The notes: a model not told the origin generated them from the sequence alone. Counted from the stretch's first letter, positions 35,726 to 44,371 are shown. The stretch: 64,000 bases of DNA from JAHRAW01 sp963693025 (GCA_963693025.1 OY843749.1:1674001-1738000), one strand, 5' to 3'. Translations and numbers: made by a program.

Positions 35726-35914
35726 TTACTGTTTGCGCGGATTAAAGCAAAGCGCGGTTGGAATATCAAGCGATATGTGATGCGACTTTTTCGCCTGCGG
35801 GGTTTTGCCTGAGGGGCTTGACACCAGTAAAAGGCGTGTTTGTGTTTGTAAAAAGCGTGTGATATAACGGCGCTTCACCGACGAACCAACCCTTTCTCGG
35901 CGGGCGGCAACCAT
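35726..35914 (-). CDS. Possible small basic protein (62 aa)
   Basis: A very basic frame (MVAARRERVGSSVKRRYITR opening) with no recognised domain or clear helix-turn-helix. Support is positional. AAGGA lies seven bases before the ATG. A TTGACA at 35963..35958 with TACAAA 16 bases on could be its promoter. The hairpin terminator follows the stop by 4 bp. It is divergent from the methyltransferase gene at 35956. It could instead be a non-coding transcript. Confidence 0.35.
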   Translation of the reverse strand: MVAARRERVGSSVKRRYITRFLQTQTRLLLVSSPSGKTPQAKKSHHISLDIPTALCFNPRKQ

Positions 35915-35955
35915 GCCTTTATCCTTGATGCGGTTTTGTAGCCGAAGCACTTAGA

Positions 35956-36885
35956 TTGTCAATCGTTGTGGCGAAAAAAGCAAGCACCGCAGATGATGCA
36001 GATGCCGCGGATGATGGCAAAGGACTCGACCAGTTCTACACCCAACCCGCGGTGGCGCGGAAATGTTGGCGGGCATTCGGGCGCGCCGCCGGGCGGCTGA
36101 AAACAAACGAGCGCGACTACTGGTTTATCGAGCCCGCCGCCGGATGCGGGTGTTTCTATCAACTGCTTCCGCCACGCCGCCGAATCGGCGTGGACATTGC
36201 GCCGCGCAAACTGCAGGGAATCAACGGCGACGGCATTGTTCGGGCGGACTATTTGAGTTGGCAGCCACCCGCCACCCAACGCGCTAGAAAGTATGCGGTG
36301 ATTGGCAACCCGCCGTTTGGCAAACGGGGCAAACTCGCGGTGGCGTTTTTCAATCACTCCGATTTTGCCGACCTCATCGCGTTTGTCGTGCCGGTTTCAT
36401 TTCGCAAGTATTTCATTCACCGCCAACTATGCGGCGACTATTCGCTAATTGCCCGCGAGCCGCTTGCCTACGATTCATTCTGCACCCCCGACAGGAAAGA
36501 TTACGCAATCAATGCCGAGTTCCAAGTCTGGACGCGCTTACCGCACCGGTTGAAAGACAAACGCGAATACTTTCCCGCGCCAATCGCCCACGACGACTTT
36601 GAGATGCGGCAATACAACAACACCTGGCAAGCCCTGCCGATGTTTGATGCGCCGTTTGACTTCGCCGTGCCGTGCCAGGGTTACCAAGACTATTCGCGCC
36701 GCGTAACCCGCGCCGAGCAATGCGAAAAAAACAAACAATGGATTCTGTTTTCCGCCAACAACCGGGCAATCCGTAACCGCCTGCTAAAAATGGACTTCGC
36801 CGCCCTCGCGTATGAATGCGCGACCGCGACACCCGGATTTAGAAAGAACGATGTGGTCAAGCGCTACGCTTCGCGTTTTGTTTGA
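35956..36885 (+). CDS. DNA adenine methyltransferase-like protein (NPPF)
   Basis: 309 residues, SAM-dependent. SAM-binding motif I is FIEPAAGCGCFYQLL near residue 56 and catalytic motif IV is VIGNPPFGKRGKLAVAFFNH near residue 113. This I-then-IV order and NPPF suit an N6-adenine enzyme. The start is TTG 35956 or GTG 35968. The 3' end lies 17 bp before the livG ATG, so it appears to have joined the front of the transporter operon. The target sequence is unknown. No restriction gene is directly attached. Confidence 0.75.
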   Translation: MSIVVAKKASTADDADAADDGKGLDQFYTQPAVARKCWRAFGRAAGRLKTNERDYWFIEPAAGCGCFYQLLPPRRRIGVDIAPRKLQGINGDGIVRADYLSWQPPATQRARKYAVIGNPPFGKRGKLAVAFFNHSDFADLIAFVVPVSFRKYFIHRQLCGDYSLIAREPLAYDSFCTPDRKDYAINAEFQVWTRLPHRLKDKREYFPAPIAHDDFEMRQYNNTWQALPMFDAPFDFAVPCQGYQDYSRRVTRAEQCEKNKQWILFSANNRAIRNRLLKMDFAALAYECATATPGFRKNDVVKRYASRFV

Positions 36886-36902
36886 CCCATAACCACCCCG
36901 CC

Positions 36903-37697
36903 ATGCCCGACACCGACGAATTGCTGAAAGTTGAAAACCTGACCCGGCGTTTTGGCGGGTTGGTGGCGGTCAACAAGGTTTCGTTTTCCGTGCGGGAGAA
37001 TGAAATCCTGTCGATTATCGGTCCCAACGGCGCGGGCAAGTCCACGCTTTTCAAGTTGATTTCGTCGTTCTTGAAGCCGAGCGAAGGCGAAGTTTTGTTC
37101 AAGGGCGAGCGCATTTCCGGTCTCGCGCCTCATATTGTCGCGCGCAAGGGGATCGTCAGGACCTTTCAGGAGACCACCATTTTCAAGGGCATGAGCGTGC
37201 ATGAAAACATCGTCATCGCGCATCACCTGCGCTCCCAAGCCGGGCTGGCGGGTTACTTTTTCGGCACGCAAAGCGCCAAGCGGGACGAGGAGAAATTCGG
37301 CCACTCGGCCACCCAAATCGCCGCCACGCTCGACCTCGAGCCGGTCGCGCACGAACTCGCCGGCAACCTGCCGCATGGCCACTTGCGCGCGCTCGGCATC
37401 GCCATCGGGCTGGCGACCAACCCGCAGGTGTTGTTGCTCGACGAGCCTTTCGCCGGCATGAATCACGAGGAGACGATGCGCGCGGTCGAGATGGTGCGCG
37501 GGGTGCGCGAGCGCGGGGTGACGGTGTTGCTGGTGGAGCACGATATGTCGGCGGTGATGAAAATATCCGACCGCATCGTGGTGCTGAACTTCGGACAAAA
37601 AATCGCGCAAGGCAGCCCGGCGGAAATACAGGACAACGAAAACGTCATTGAAGCGTATCTCGGCGTGGAAGACGAGGCGATTGGTTTGCAGGCATGA
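36903..37697 (+). CDS. livG: Branched-chain amino acid-type ABC transporter ATPase (LivG)
   Basis: 264 residues. Walker A is IGPNGAGKSTLFK, the Q-loop is RTFQETTIFKGMSVHENI, Walker B is VLLLDEPFAGMNHEE, and the H-loop is LLVEHDM. The signature motif reads LPHGHLRALGIA rather than the usual LSYGQQRRLEIA, a notable departure that may affect ATPase pairing. The C-terminal extension (GSPAEIQDNENVIEAYLG) is typical of LivG. The ATG at 36903 is preferred over a TTG at 36882. It overlaps livF by 4 bp. Confidence 0.9.
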   Translation: MPDTDELLKVENLTRRFGGLVAVNKVSFSVRENEILSIIGPNGAGKSTLFKLISSFLKPSEGEVLFKGERISGLAPHIVARKGIVRTFQETTIFKGMSVHENIVIAHHLRSQAGLAGYFFGTQSAKRDEEKFGHSATQIAATLDLEPVAHELAGNLPHGHLRALGIAIGLATNPQVLLLDEPFAGMNHEETMRAVEMVRGVRERGVTVLLVEHDMSAVMKISDRIVVLNFGQKIAQGSPAEIQDNENVIEAYLGVEDEAIGLQA

Positions 37698-38416
37698 AAC
37701 AACTGCTGAAATTCACCGATGTGCAACTCTATTACGACCACGTCTATGCGCTCAAAGGCGTGTCGCTGGAAGTCAACGAAAGCGAAACCATCGCCCTGAT
37801 TGGCGCCAACGGCGCGGGCAAGTCATCCATTCTGCGCGCCATCTCCGGGCTGGAAAAAATCCGCCAGGGCGAGATTTTTTTTCGCGGCGAGAAAATAGAC
37901 GGCTTGAGCCCCGACAAAATGGTCAAGATGGGAATCGCCATGGTGCCGGAGGGCCGCCGCGTGTTCCCCTATATGTCGGTCAAGGACAATCTGTTGATGG
38001 GCGCTTTCACGCACGCCGACCCCGCCGGCATCCGCGCCACCCTGGAGCGCGTGCTGGAGCGTTTTCCGCGCCTCAAGGAGCGCTATTCGCAGGCGGCGGG
38101 CACGATGAGCGGCGGCGAGCAGCAGATGCTGGTGATTGGCCGCGCGCTCATGGCAAGGCCGCGCCTGTTGCTGCTGGACGAGCCGTCGCTCGGCCTCGCG
38201 CCGAAACTGGTGCAGGACATCGCGCAGTCCATCGTCGCCATCAACCGCGACGAAAAAGTCAGCGTCTTGCTGGTCGAGCAGAACTCGCGCATGGCGTTGC
38301 GGATTTCACACCGCGCCTACGCCCTCGCCATCGGCAAAATCGCGCTGAGCGGCGAGTCGCAAGCGCTGCTGCAAGACGACCGCGTCAAGCGGTTGTATCT
38401 GGGCGCGGACGTCTAG
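37694..38416 (+). CDS. livF: Branched-chain amino acid-type ABC transporter ATPase (LivF)
   Basis: 240 residues with canonical motifs: Walker A IGANGAGKSSILR, signature TMSGGEQQMLVIGRALMA, Walker B LLLLDEPSLGLAP, and the H-loop glutamine variant LLVEQNSRMAL usual for LivF. MVPEGRRVFPYMSVKDNL is the diagnostic LivF segment. Its last codons (GGTTGTATCTGGGCGCGGA) are duplicated 1.16 kb downstream, beyond a methyltransferase gene. Confidence 0.95.
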   Translation: MKQLLKFTDVQLYYDHVYALKGVSLEVNESETIALIGANGAGKSSILRAISGLEKIRQGEIFFRGEKIDGLSPDKMVKMGIAMVPEGRRVFPYMSVKDNLLMGAFTHADPAGIRATLERVLERFPRLKERYSQAAGTMSGGEQQMLVIGRALMARPRLLLLDEPSLGLAPKLVQDIAQSIVAINRDEKVSVLLVEQNSRMALRISHRAYALAIGKIALSGESQALLQDDRVKRLYLGADV

Positions 38417-38420
38417 TCCA

Positions 38421-39542
38421 ATGAATGTCCACGAGTTAGGTCAAGTATTCACCCCGCCGGATGTTGTTGAACGAATGCTCGGTCTGCGCCGCAACAACGG
38501 CGTGGTATTGGAGCCGTCCGCCGGCAATGGCGCTTTTATGTCCGCGCTTGACAAAAACACGGTTGGAATTGAATTGGATGGCAGGGTGATCAGCGATGAC
38601 AGAATACGGCAGGGCGACTTCTTTGCCTATTCCACCGACCACCGCTTTGACACCATCATCGGAAACCCGCCCTATGTGCGCTTCCAAGATGTGCCGGCTG
38701 GCACCAAGCGGTTGTTGCCCATGCGGTGGTTTGACCGCCGCAGTAATCTGTATCTGTTTTTTATCGCCAAGAGTATGGCGCACTTGGATAAGGGCGGCGA
38801 GCTCATCTTTATAACCCCGCGCGACTTCCTCAAAAGCACCAACGCCAAACGCCTCAACGAGGAGTTGTATCGCCAAGGAACAATCACCGATTTCTATGAC
38901 CTGGGCGATGCCGCGATATTCGACGGATTCACGCCGAACTGCGCGATTTGGCGGTGGGAGCGCGGGCGCAAAAGCAGAAAAACCGCAATGGGCAATCTGT
39001 TCTGCTATCAAAACGGTCAACTATGGTTCGGTGATGCGCCGACCGGCGGCAATGTGGGTGATTTTTTCAAGGTCAAGGTCGGGGCGGTCAGCGGGGCGGA
39101 CCGGATATTTGCCAACGCCAAACACAGCAATACCAGGATGGTTTGCTCCCGCACCCGCCAATACGGGGAAGAGCGCCCGATGGTTTATAACAAAAAATGC
39201 CGCTACTTGGAGGAATTCAAGGACGCATTGATGCGGCGCAGAATACGCCAATTTGACGAGACAAACTGGTGGCAATGGGGGCGAGCGCATCACCGCCAAG
39301 CCGGCGAGCGCATCTATGTGAATTGCAAAACCCGCACCCCCAAGCCATTCTTTGTCAGCGAGACAGAAGCGTATGATGGCTCGGTGCTGGCGTTATTCCC
39401 CAAAAACGGCGTGGATGCCGGCAAAGCCGCCGAGCGATTGAACAAGGTGGATTGGGATGCGCTTGGATTCGTCTGCGACGGACGGCTACAATTCACGCAG
39501 AAAAGCCTTGAAAATGCACCGGTTGGGGGAGCGCTCGAATGA
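38421..39542 (+). CDS. DNA adenine methyltransferase, gamma class (NPPY)
   Basis: 373 residues resembling TaqI/Eco57I-type N6-adenine methyltransferases. It starts VHELGQVFTPPDVVERML (motif X region). SAM motif I is VLEPSAGNGAF near residue 35 and catalytic motif IV is IIGNPPYVRFQDVP near residue 81. The C-terminal half, with several Arg/Trp-rich stretches, is presumably the target-recognition domain. It begins 4 bp after livF and is bounded downstream by a copy of the livF 3' end, so it looks like an inserted cassette. No partner endonuclease adjoins directly. Confidence 0.85.
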   Translation: MNVHELGQVFTPPDVVERMLGLRRNNGVVLEPSAGNGAFMSALDKNTVGIELDGRVISDDRIRQGDFFAYSTDHRFDTIIGNPPYVRFQDVPAGTKRLLPMRWFDRRSNLYLFFIAKSMAHLDKGGELIFITPRDFLKSTNAKRLNEELYRQGTITDFYDLGDAAIFDGFTPNCAIWRWERGRKSRKTAMGNLFCYQNGQLWFGDAPTGGNVGDFFKVKVGAVSGADRIFANAKHSNTRMVCSRTRQYGEERPMVYNKKCRYLEEFKDALMRRRIRQFDETNWWQWGRAHHRQAGERIYVNCKTRTPKPFFVSETEAYDGSVLALFPKNGVDAGKAAERLNKVDWDALGFVCDGRLQFTQKSLENAPVGGALE

Positions 39543-39551
39543 TTCCGCCAA

Positions 39552-39588
39552 GGTTGTATCTGGGCGCGGATGGGGCGCGGATGTTTAG
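39552..39588 (+). pseudogene. Duplicated 3' end of livF
   Basis: GGTTGTATCTGGGCGCGGA at 39552..39570 is identical to the livF end at 38391..38409. A diverged GCGCGGATGTTTAG at 39575 mirrors the livF stop region GCGCGGACGTCTAG. The two copies flank the methyltransferase gene as direct repeats. Confidence 0.85.
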
Positions 39589-39680
39589 TTTTTGGGGAAA
39601 ATCATAGGCTTATGCAAGCATGATTGGCGTGGTATGATGCCACATCAGACTCCCCTGAACCCAAACCAAAGGTGAGCAAA

Positions 39681-40679
39681 ATGACAGCAAGGGCGGTCAC
39701 CGGTCTGCGCAAGCGTGGCGGGCGCACAAAGGCGAAACCGATAGCCGGCGCCGATATGACCACCATGCACCGCGAAATCGGCGGTGCGGGGGTGAGAAAT
39801 GGCAAGCCTGTTTTCCAGTCGCGGATTATTACCGGCGATGTTCTCAACACATTGAAAAAGCAACCGGTTGAGTTGAAATTTGATGTGGTGATAGCCGACC
39901 CACCGTATAACATCGGCAAAGATTTCGGCAACAATGACGACAATATGCCGCTTGACGACTATGTGGGTTGGTCGGAGCAATGGCTTGACGAGTGTTTTCG
40001 GCTGCTGGCAAACAACGGACTGGTCTATGTATACGGCTTTCACGAGGTTCTTGCCCGAATAGCAGTGCAATACCCTATTGACGAGCAACGCTGGCTGGCG
40101 TGGCACTACACGAATAAAGCGGTGCCATCGTCTAAATTCTGGCAACGCTCGCACGAAGCCATCCTGTGCCTGTGGAAGCCGGGCACCAAGCGACCGGGGC
40201 TTGAAGTCGACCAAATCCGCCTGCCCTACACCGAACACTTTCTCAAATGTGCCGGGAAGGAGCGAAACGGCACAAAGGGCAGGTATAGCAGAGGGGGCAA
40301 GAAAACCACATACAACGACAACGGGGGGGCTTTGCCGCGTGATGTGATAGATGTTCCGGCGCTGGCCGGCGGCGCCGGTCGCGCCGAGCGGTGGTTTGCC
40401 TGCCGAGAGTGTGGCGGCGATGCCAGACCGCCGAGCGAATTGCCCGACCACGATGGCCACGATGTGCTGAAACATCCGACACAAAAACCGATGGAATTGA
40501 CCAGGCGGCTCATTCAATCGCGCATCAACGGCAATGATGGCCGCACATTGATACCCTTTGCCGGCTCCGGGTCTGAATGCGTTGTTGCGAAGTCTCTGGG
40601 TGTCCCCTATCTCGGCGTTGAGATTAACCCCGAATATGCGCGATTTGGGCGTAGTTGGGTGAAGCAATGTATCGCCTAA
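39681..40679 (+). CDS. DNA methyltransferase, beta class (DPPY), of a type II R-M pair
   Basis: 332 residues. Catalytic motif IV is VVIADPPYNIGKDFG near residue 75. SAM motif I is IPFAGSGSECVVAKSLG near the C terminus, preceded by HPTQKPMELTRRLI. This is the order of beta-class N6-adenine or N4-cytosine enzymes; DPPY favours adenine. Two cysteine pairs (FACRECGG) occur late. AAGGTGAG precedes the ATG at 39681. The downstream endonuclease candidate overlaps it by 13 bp, so the two form a modification-restriction unit. Confidence 0.87.
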   Translation: MTARAVTGLRKRGGRTKAKPIAGADMTTMHREIGGAGVRNGKPVFQSRIITGDVLNTLKKQPVELKFDVVIADPPYNIGKDFGNNDDNMPLDDYVGWSEQWLDECFRLLANNGLVYVYGFHEVLARIAVQYPIDEQRWLAWHYTNKAVPSSKFWQRSHEAILCLWKPGTKRPGLEVDQIRLPYTEHFLKCAGKERNGTKGRYSRGGKKTTYNDNGGALPRDVIDVPALAGGAGRAERWFACRECGGDARPPSELPDHDGHDVLKHPTQKPMELTRRLIQSRINGNDGRTLIPFAGSGSECVVAKSLGVPYLGVEINPEYARFGRSWVKQCIA

Positions 40680-41257
40680 GCCCTGCAATGCTGCAACGCA
40701 TCAGGGGTGACCTCACCAAGTATCACGGCATATTTATGGCGGGCAGGTGCGCCGGGTGGGAGTTGGAAGAGTTGATTGTTGCGGCAATCAAGTCAGATAC
40801 TCACGCGCAACACCATGTTTGGTGGAAGGAAAGGGGGCACGATAACAAAGCGGATGTCAGGGTGCGAACTAACGGGTCTGAACACGCCATACAAATCAAG
40901 TCAGGGCAGAGGAGTAAGGGGCGGTTAAAACTGTCAGGACACCGGCTGGGGCGGTTTAAGGAAGACTGGGACGCAATAACACAGTATCTGAACGCGCCGG
41001 TTGCCAGCATTATCGCCGTGCCACACCGAAAAATCGAAAGTAAACAAGGACGGCAACACTGCTACCAAGTGTGCTACATCGACAAAACAATGTTGACGGG
41101 ACTCGACGCCGGCAAGTGGGAAGAAATAGGCGCACGATACCAGCAAACGAATGAGCATGATGTAGAGTTTTCTGTCAACCCATCGATGAGTTGGCAGGTG
41201 TGGTGGTCTATCCCAAACGAATTAATCAAAGAAACCGATGAGTTTGTTATTGGGTAG
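40667..41257 (+). CDS. Candidate type II restriction endonuclease
   Basis: 196 residues with no family that I recognise. A PD-(D/E)XK-like core can be read: Glu in ELEELIVAAIKSD, Asp in NKADVRVRT, then EHAIQIKSGQ as the (E/Q)xK strand, followed by basic residues. Overlap with a DNA methyltransferase gene and visibly lower GC content than surrounding operon genes support a restriction role and lateral origin. Alternatives are a Vsr-like nicking enzyme or an unrelated nuclease-fold protein. Confidence 0.6.
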   Translation: MYRLSPAMLQRIRGDLTKYHGIFMAGRCAGWELEELIVAAIKSDTHAQHHVWWKERGHDNKADVRVRTNGSEHAIQIKSGQRSKGRLKLSGHRLGRFKEDWDAITQYLNAPVASIIAVPHRKIESKQGRQHCYQVCYIDKTMLTGLDAGKWEEIGARYQQTNEHDVEFSVNPSMSWQVWWSIPNELIKETDEFVIG

Positions 41258-41309
41258 CCCGTTTATTTAAGTATGTAACTCCTCGACTTTTCAGTCACCG
41301 GCGCACACC

Positions 41310-42053
41310 ATGAACCTCCTAATCGTCAACCCCAACACCACCGCCTCCATGACCGCCGGCATCGAGGCGACTGCGGTGGCGGTTGCGTATGCGGGCACTG
41401 CTATCACCGCGGTGCAGCCCGAGAGCGGGCCCGCCAGCATTGAGGGTTATTACGACGAGGCGTTTGCGGTTCCGGGGTTGATGGATGAAATCCGCAAGCA
41501 CCCGCGCGCCGATGCGGTCATCATCGCCTGCTTTGACGACACCGGGCTGGATGCGGCGCGCTGCATCACGGATGTGCCGGTGGTCGGCATCGGCGAGGCG
41601 GCGTTTCATCTCGCCGCGCTGGTCGCCAATCAATTCGGCGTGGTGACCACGCTGTCGCGCTCCATCGCCGCGCTTGAGCACAACCTGCACAAATACGGGC
41701 TGGCGAGCCGTTGCGCGAAGGTCAGGGCGTCGGAGGTGCCGGTGCTGGAACTGGAAAACCCGGAGTCCAACGCGCGCGCCGACATATCGGATGAAATCCG
41801 CCGGGCAATCGCCGACGACGGCGCGGACGCCATCGTGCTGGGCTGCGCCGGCATGACCGACCTCGCCCAATCCCTGCAAGACGAGCACCGCGTGCCGGTC
41901 ATCGACGGCGTGGTCAGCGCGGTCAAACTGGCGGAGAGCCTGGTCGCTCTGGGGATGCGAACCGCCAAAACCGGGGCGTATGCGTGGCCCAACAAAAAAG
42001 CCTATGACGGCGCGATGGCGCCCTACGCGCCGCCGGGCGCGCCGTCTCCGTAG
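41310..42053 (+). CDS. Asp/Glu/hydantoin racemase family protein
   Basis: 247 residues of the two-domain racemase family. The paired catalytic cysteines appear in IIACFDDTGLDAAR and VLGCAGMTDLA, and the protein opens LLIVNPNTTASMT as hydantoin racemases do. It may racemise hydantoins or allantoin-like compounds, or act as a maleate/aspartate-type isomerase. It lies in a Liv-type transport cluster with an oxidoreductase and a Rieske enzyme, which suggests a catabolic role for an imported amide or amino acid derivative. Confidence 0.85.
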   Translation: MNLLIVNPNTTASMTAGIEATAVAVAYAGTAITAVQPESGPASIEGYYDEAFAVPGLMDEIRKHPRADAVIIACFDDTGLDAARCITDVPVVGIGEAAFHLAALVANQFGVVTTLSRSIAALEHNLHKYGLASRCAKVRASEVPVLELENPESNARADISDEIRRAIADDGADAIVLGCAGMTDLAQSLQDEHRVPVIDGVVSAVKLAESLVALGMRTAKTGAYAWPNKKAYDGAMAPYAPPGAPSP

Positions 42054-42108
42054 CGACTCGCGCTTAGTTTCGCCTCAGTTTCTACCTTGTTTCGCCTATG
42101 TTTCGCAT

Positions 42109-42136
42109 TTGCGATTTTCCCGAACTTTGCTATATT
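42109..42136 (+). promoter_or_regulatory. Possible promoter for livK
   Basis: TTGCGA (42109) and TATATT (42131) are spaced 16 bp. Three GTTTCGC repeats lie just upstream (about 42066-42106) and could be an operator. The livK ribosome site AAGGAGG follows further down. The -35 match is weak. Confidence 0.4.
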
Positions 42137-42202
42137 ACGCGGGCTAGGCGGCCATCCCGGTCGTCAATCCAACATCTTTCCACCATCTAAGGAGGCAAAA
42201 AG

Positions 42203-43393
42203 ATGCTACATATCAAAAAACTCGCATCCGCATTCGGTCTGGGCGCGGTTTTGGCGTTGTCCGCCGGGCTCACGTCCGTCGCGGGCGCCGCCGAGACGCT
42301 CAAAATCGGGTTTGTCGGAGTCACCAGCGGGCCCAAAGCGGCCTGGGGCATTTCCAATGTCCGCTGCATGCAAACGCGCGCCAAGTGGGTCAACGACGAA
42401 GGCGGCATCAACATCGGCGGCAAAACCTACAACCTTGAAATCGTCACCTGGGACACCCAGGACAACACCACGCGTGCGCGCGAGGGGATGGAGAAAATGG
42501 TGCAAGAGGGCATTCACTATGTCATCGGGCCCAACACCGACCCGACCGCCGCGGCGGTGCGTCCGGTGGCGGAGCGCGATGGCGTGATGTATTTCCCCTA
42601 CGCCTTTCCCAAAGAGTTGTATTCCAAGCCCGCATCCAACGCCGTTTTGGGGATGATCGCCAACTACCAATCCGGTCCGGCGATTTACAAATACCTCAAA
42701 GAAAACAAGGGCGTTAAATCCATCGCGTTTCTGGCGGCGAATGAGTCGGACGCGCTCAGCCAGCGTGAAGGCGGCGTGGAGGCGGCCAAAGCGCTCGGCT
42801 TGAAGGTGCTGGCGCAGGACGCGTATCAAAGCGACACGCGCGACTTCGCCCCGGCGGTCACGCCCATCGTCAAACTCAAGCCCGACCTGCTGGTGCTCTC
42901 CGGCGTCGCCGGCGGCACCGCGCCGCTGATTATCCGCGCCGCGCGGGAATTGGGTTACAAAGGGCTGATGTCCGCCGAGACCGCGCAAGACGCCGAGCAG
43001 TTGAAAAACGGCGCCGGCGATTTGGCGAACGGCTTCATCTCGGTCGGCGGCGCTTCCACGCCGGAGATTCGCTCCGAAATGATGGAGGAATTCATCCGCC
43101 GTTACACCGAAGACCACGGCAAGTATGATGACGAGTCCAACACCAAGGTGTATGCGATGGAATACATTCTCGAGACGCTCAAAGCCAACCCGGCGGCGCT
43201 CGACGATGTTGCGGAATTCCAAAAATCGATGGACACGCTGTCGGTTCGCAATCCGTATATGAAAGGCAACGAGACGCTGGAATATGTCGGCTCCACCTCG
43301 TTCGGCCAGAAGCGGCAGGTGGGCATTCCGATGGTGGTCAACGAATACCGGGACGGAGAATTCCAAACCCTCTTTGTGACCAACGTCGACTAA
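42203..43393 (+). CDS. ABC transporter substrate-binding protein (LivK/urea-type)
   Basis: A 396-residue periplasmic binding protein of the Peripla_BP_6 family. A signal peptide (GLGAVLALSAGLTSVAGA) is followed by LKIGFVGVTSGPKAAWG. The family motif VIGPNTDPTAAAVRPVAE lies near residue 110, with later PDLLVLSGVAGGTAPLI. AAGGAGG gives a strong ribosome site. The ligand is probably an amino acid, amide or urea-like molecule; sequence alone cannot choose. A terminator follows the stop, so this gene is likely made in excess over the permeases. Confidence 0.9.
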   Translation: MLHIKKLASAFGLGAVLALSAGLTSVAGAAETLKIGFVGVTSGPKAAWGISNVRCMQTRAKWVNDEGGINIGGKTYNLEIVTWDTQDNTTRAREGMEKMVQEGIHYVIGPNTDPTAAAVRPVAERDGVMYFPYAFPKELYSKPASNAVLGMIANYQSGPAIYKYLKENKGVKSIAFLAANESDALSQREGGVEAAKALGLKVLAQDAYQSDTRDFAPAVTPIVKLKPDLLVLSGVAGGTAPLIIRAARELGYKGLMSAETAQDAEQLKNGAGDLANGFISVGGASTPEIRSEMMEEFIRRYTEDHGKYDDESNTKVYAMEYILETLKANPAALDDVAEFQKSMDTLSVRNPYMKGNETLEYVGSTSFGQKRQVGIPMVVNEYRDGEFQTLFVTNVD

Positions 43394-43408
43394 CCTTCGA
43401 CGCCGGGG

Positions 43409-43432
43409 AAAAGCCCGCTCTGTCGGGCTTTT
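43409..43432 (+). terminator. Intrinsic (attenuating) terminator after livK
   Basis: AAAAGCCCG pairs with CGGGCTTTT across a six-base loop and is followed by more T. Its place between livK and livH fits differential expression of binding protein and membrane parts. Confidence 0.88.
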
Positions 43433-43498
43433 TCTTTGGTTTTTCATTCGCCGTTTTCCGTTTCCACTGAGTTCGCGCTGAGTTCGCGGCTTCCGCTT

Positions 43499-44371
43499 AT
43501 GGAGCAAATCGTCGTCAACGGGCTCTATCTGGGCGCGCAATACGCGCTCATCGCCCTCGGCTTGACGCTCATCTTCGCCCTGATGAACGTGCTCAACTTC
43601 GCGCACGGGCAGATGTATGTGCTGGGCGGCTATATGACCTATTTGGTATACGGCTTGCTCGGGCTGCCCTTTGCGCTCGGGCTGGTGCTGTCGGCGGTGA
43701 CGCTGCTGGTGGTCGGCGCGATTGTGGAGAAGTTTCTGTTCCGCCCGGTGCTCAAAAAAAGCGCGCGCGAAGAAAGCTCCATGCTGCTCGCCGCCGGGCT
43801 GGCGTTTTTGTTTGACAGCATCATCCTGCTGCTGTTCGGGCAGAAGCAGCAAGGCGTGCCGAAAATCATGGACGGCGTGCAGAACTGGGGCGACTTCACC
43901 GTCGTCTTGCCCAACGACAAAATCGTCGTCGGCGTGTGCACGGTGCTGATGATCGGCGCCTTCATCGGCTTCATGCAATACACCAAACCGGGGCGCGCGA
44001 TGCGCGCGATGGCGCAAGACCGCACGGCGGCGCAACTGATGGGCGTGTCGGTGGACCGCTACGGCATGCTCGGCTTTGCGCTCGGCGCGATGCTCGCCGG
44101 GCTCGCCGGCGGCTTGCTGGTCGCCATCACCGGCGTCAGCTCCGGCATTGGCGGTCCGGTCTCTATCAAGGCGTTCTTGATGGTCATGATCGGCGGCGCC
44201 GGCGTGGTGCCGGGCGCCATCGCCGGCGGCTTTATTCTCGGCATGATGGAGTCGTTCGGCTTGTCGTATCTGCGCGCCTACGGCGACATCACCTACTTGG
44301 TGATTTTCGCCAGTCTGATGGTCTTCCTCAGCATCCGCCCGAACGGGCTGATGGGCAAACCCTGGGGCTGA
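43499..44371 (+). CDS. livH: Branched-chain amino acid-type ABC permease (LivH)
   Basis: 290 residues with about eight helices. It opens MEQIVVNGLYLGAQYALIAL; GLTLIFALMNVLNFAHGQMY is the LivH hallmark. The loop AMAQDRTAAQLMGVSVDRYG is the EAA-like ATPase contact. VMIGGAGVVPGAIAGGFILG is also typical. The ATG at 43499 is chosen over an upstream start at 43436 that would add a non-family extension over the terminator T-tract. It sits 4 bp before livM. Confidence 0.93.
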   Translation: MEQIVVNGLYLGAQYALIALGLTLIFALMNVLNFAHGQMYVLGGYMTYLVYGLLGLPFALGLVLSAVTLLVVGAIVEKFLFRPVLKKSAREESSMLLAAGLAFLFDSIILLLFGQKQQGVPKIMDGVQNWGDFTVVLPNDKIVVGVCTVLMIGAFIGFMQYTKPGRAMRAMAQDRTAAQLMGVSVDRYGMLGFALGAMLAGLAGGLLVAITGVSSGIGGPVSIKAFLMVMIGGAGVVPGAIAGGFILGMMESFGLSYLRAYGDITYLVIFASLMVFLSIRPNGLMGKPWG

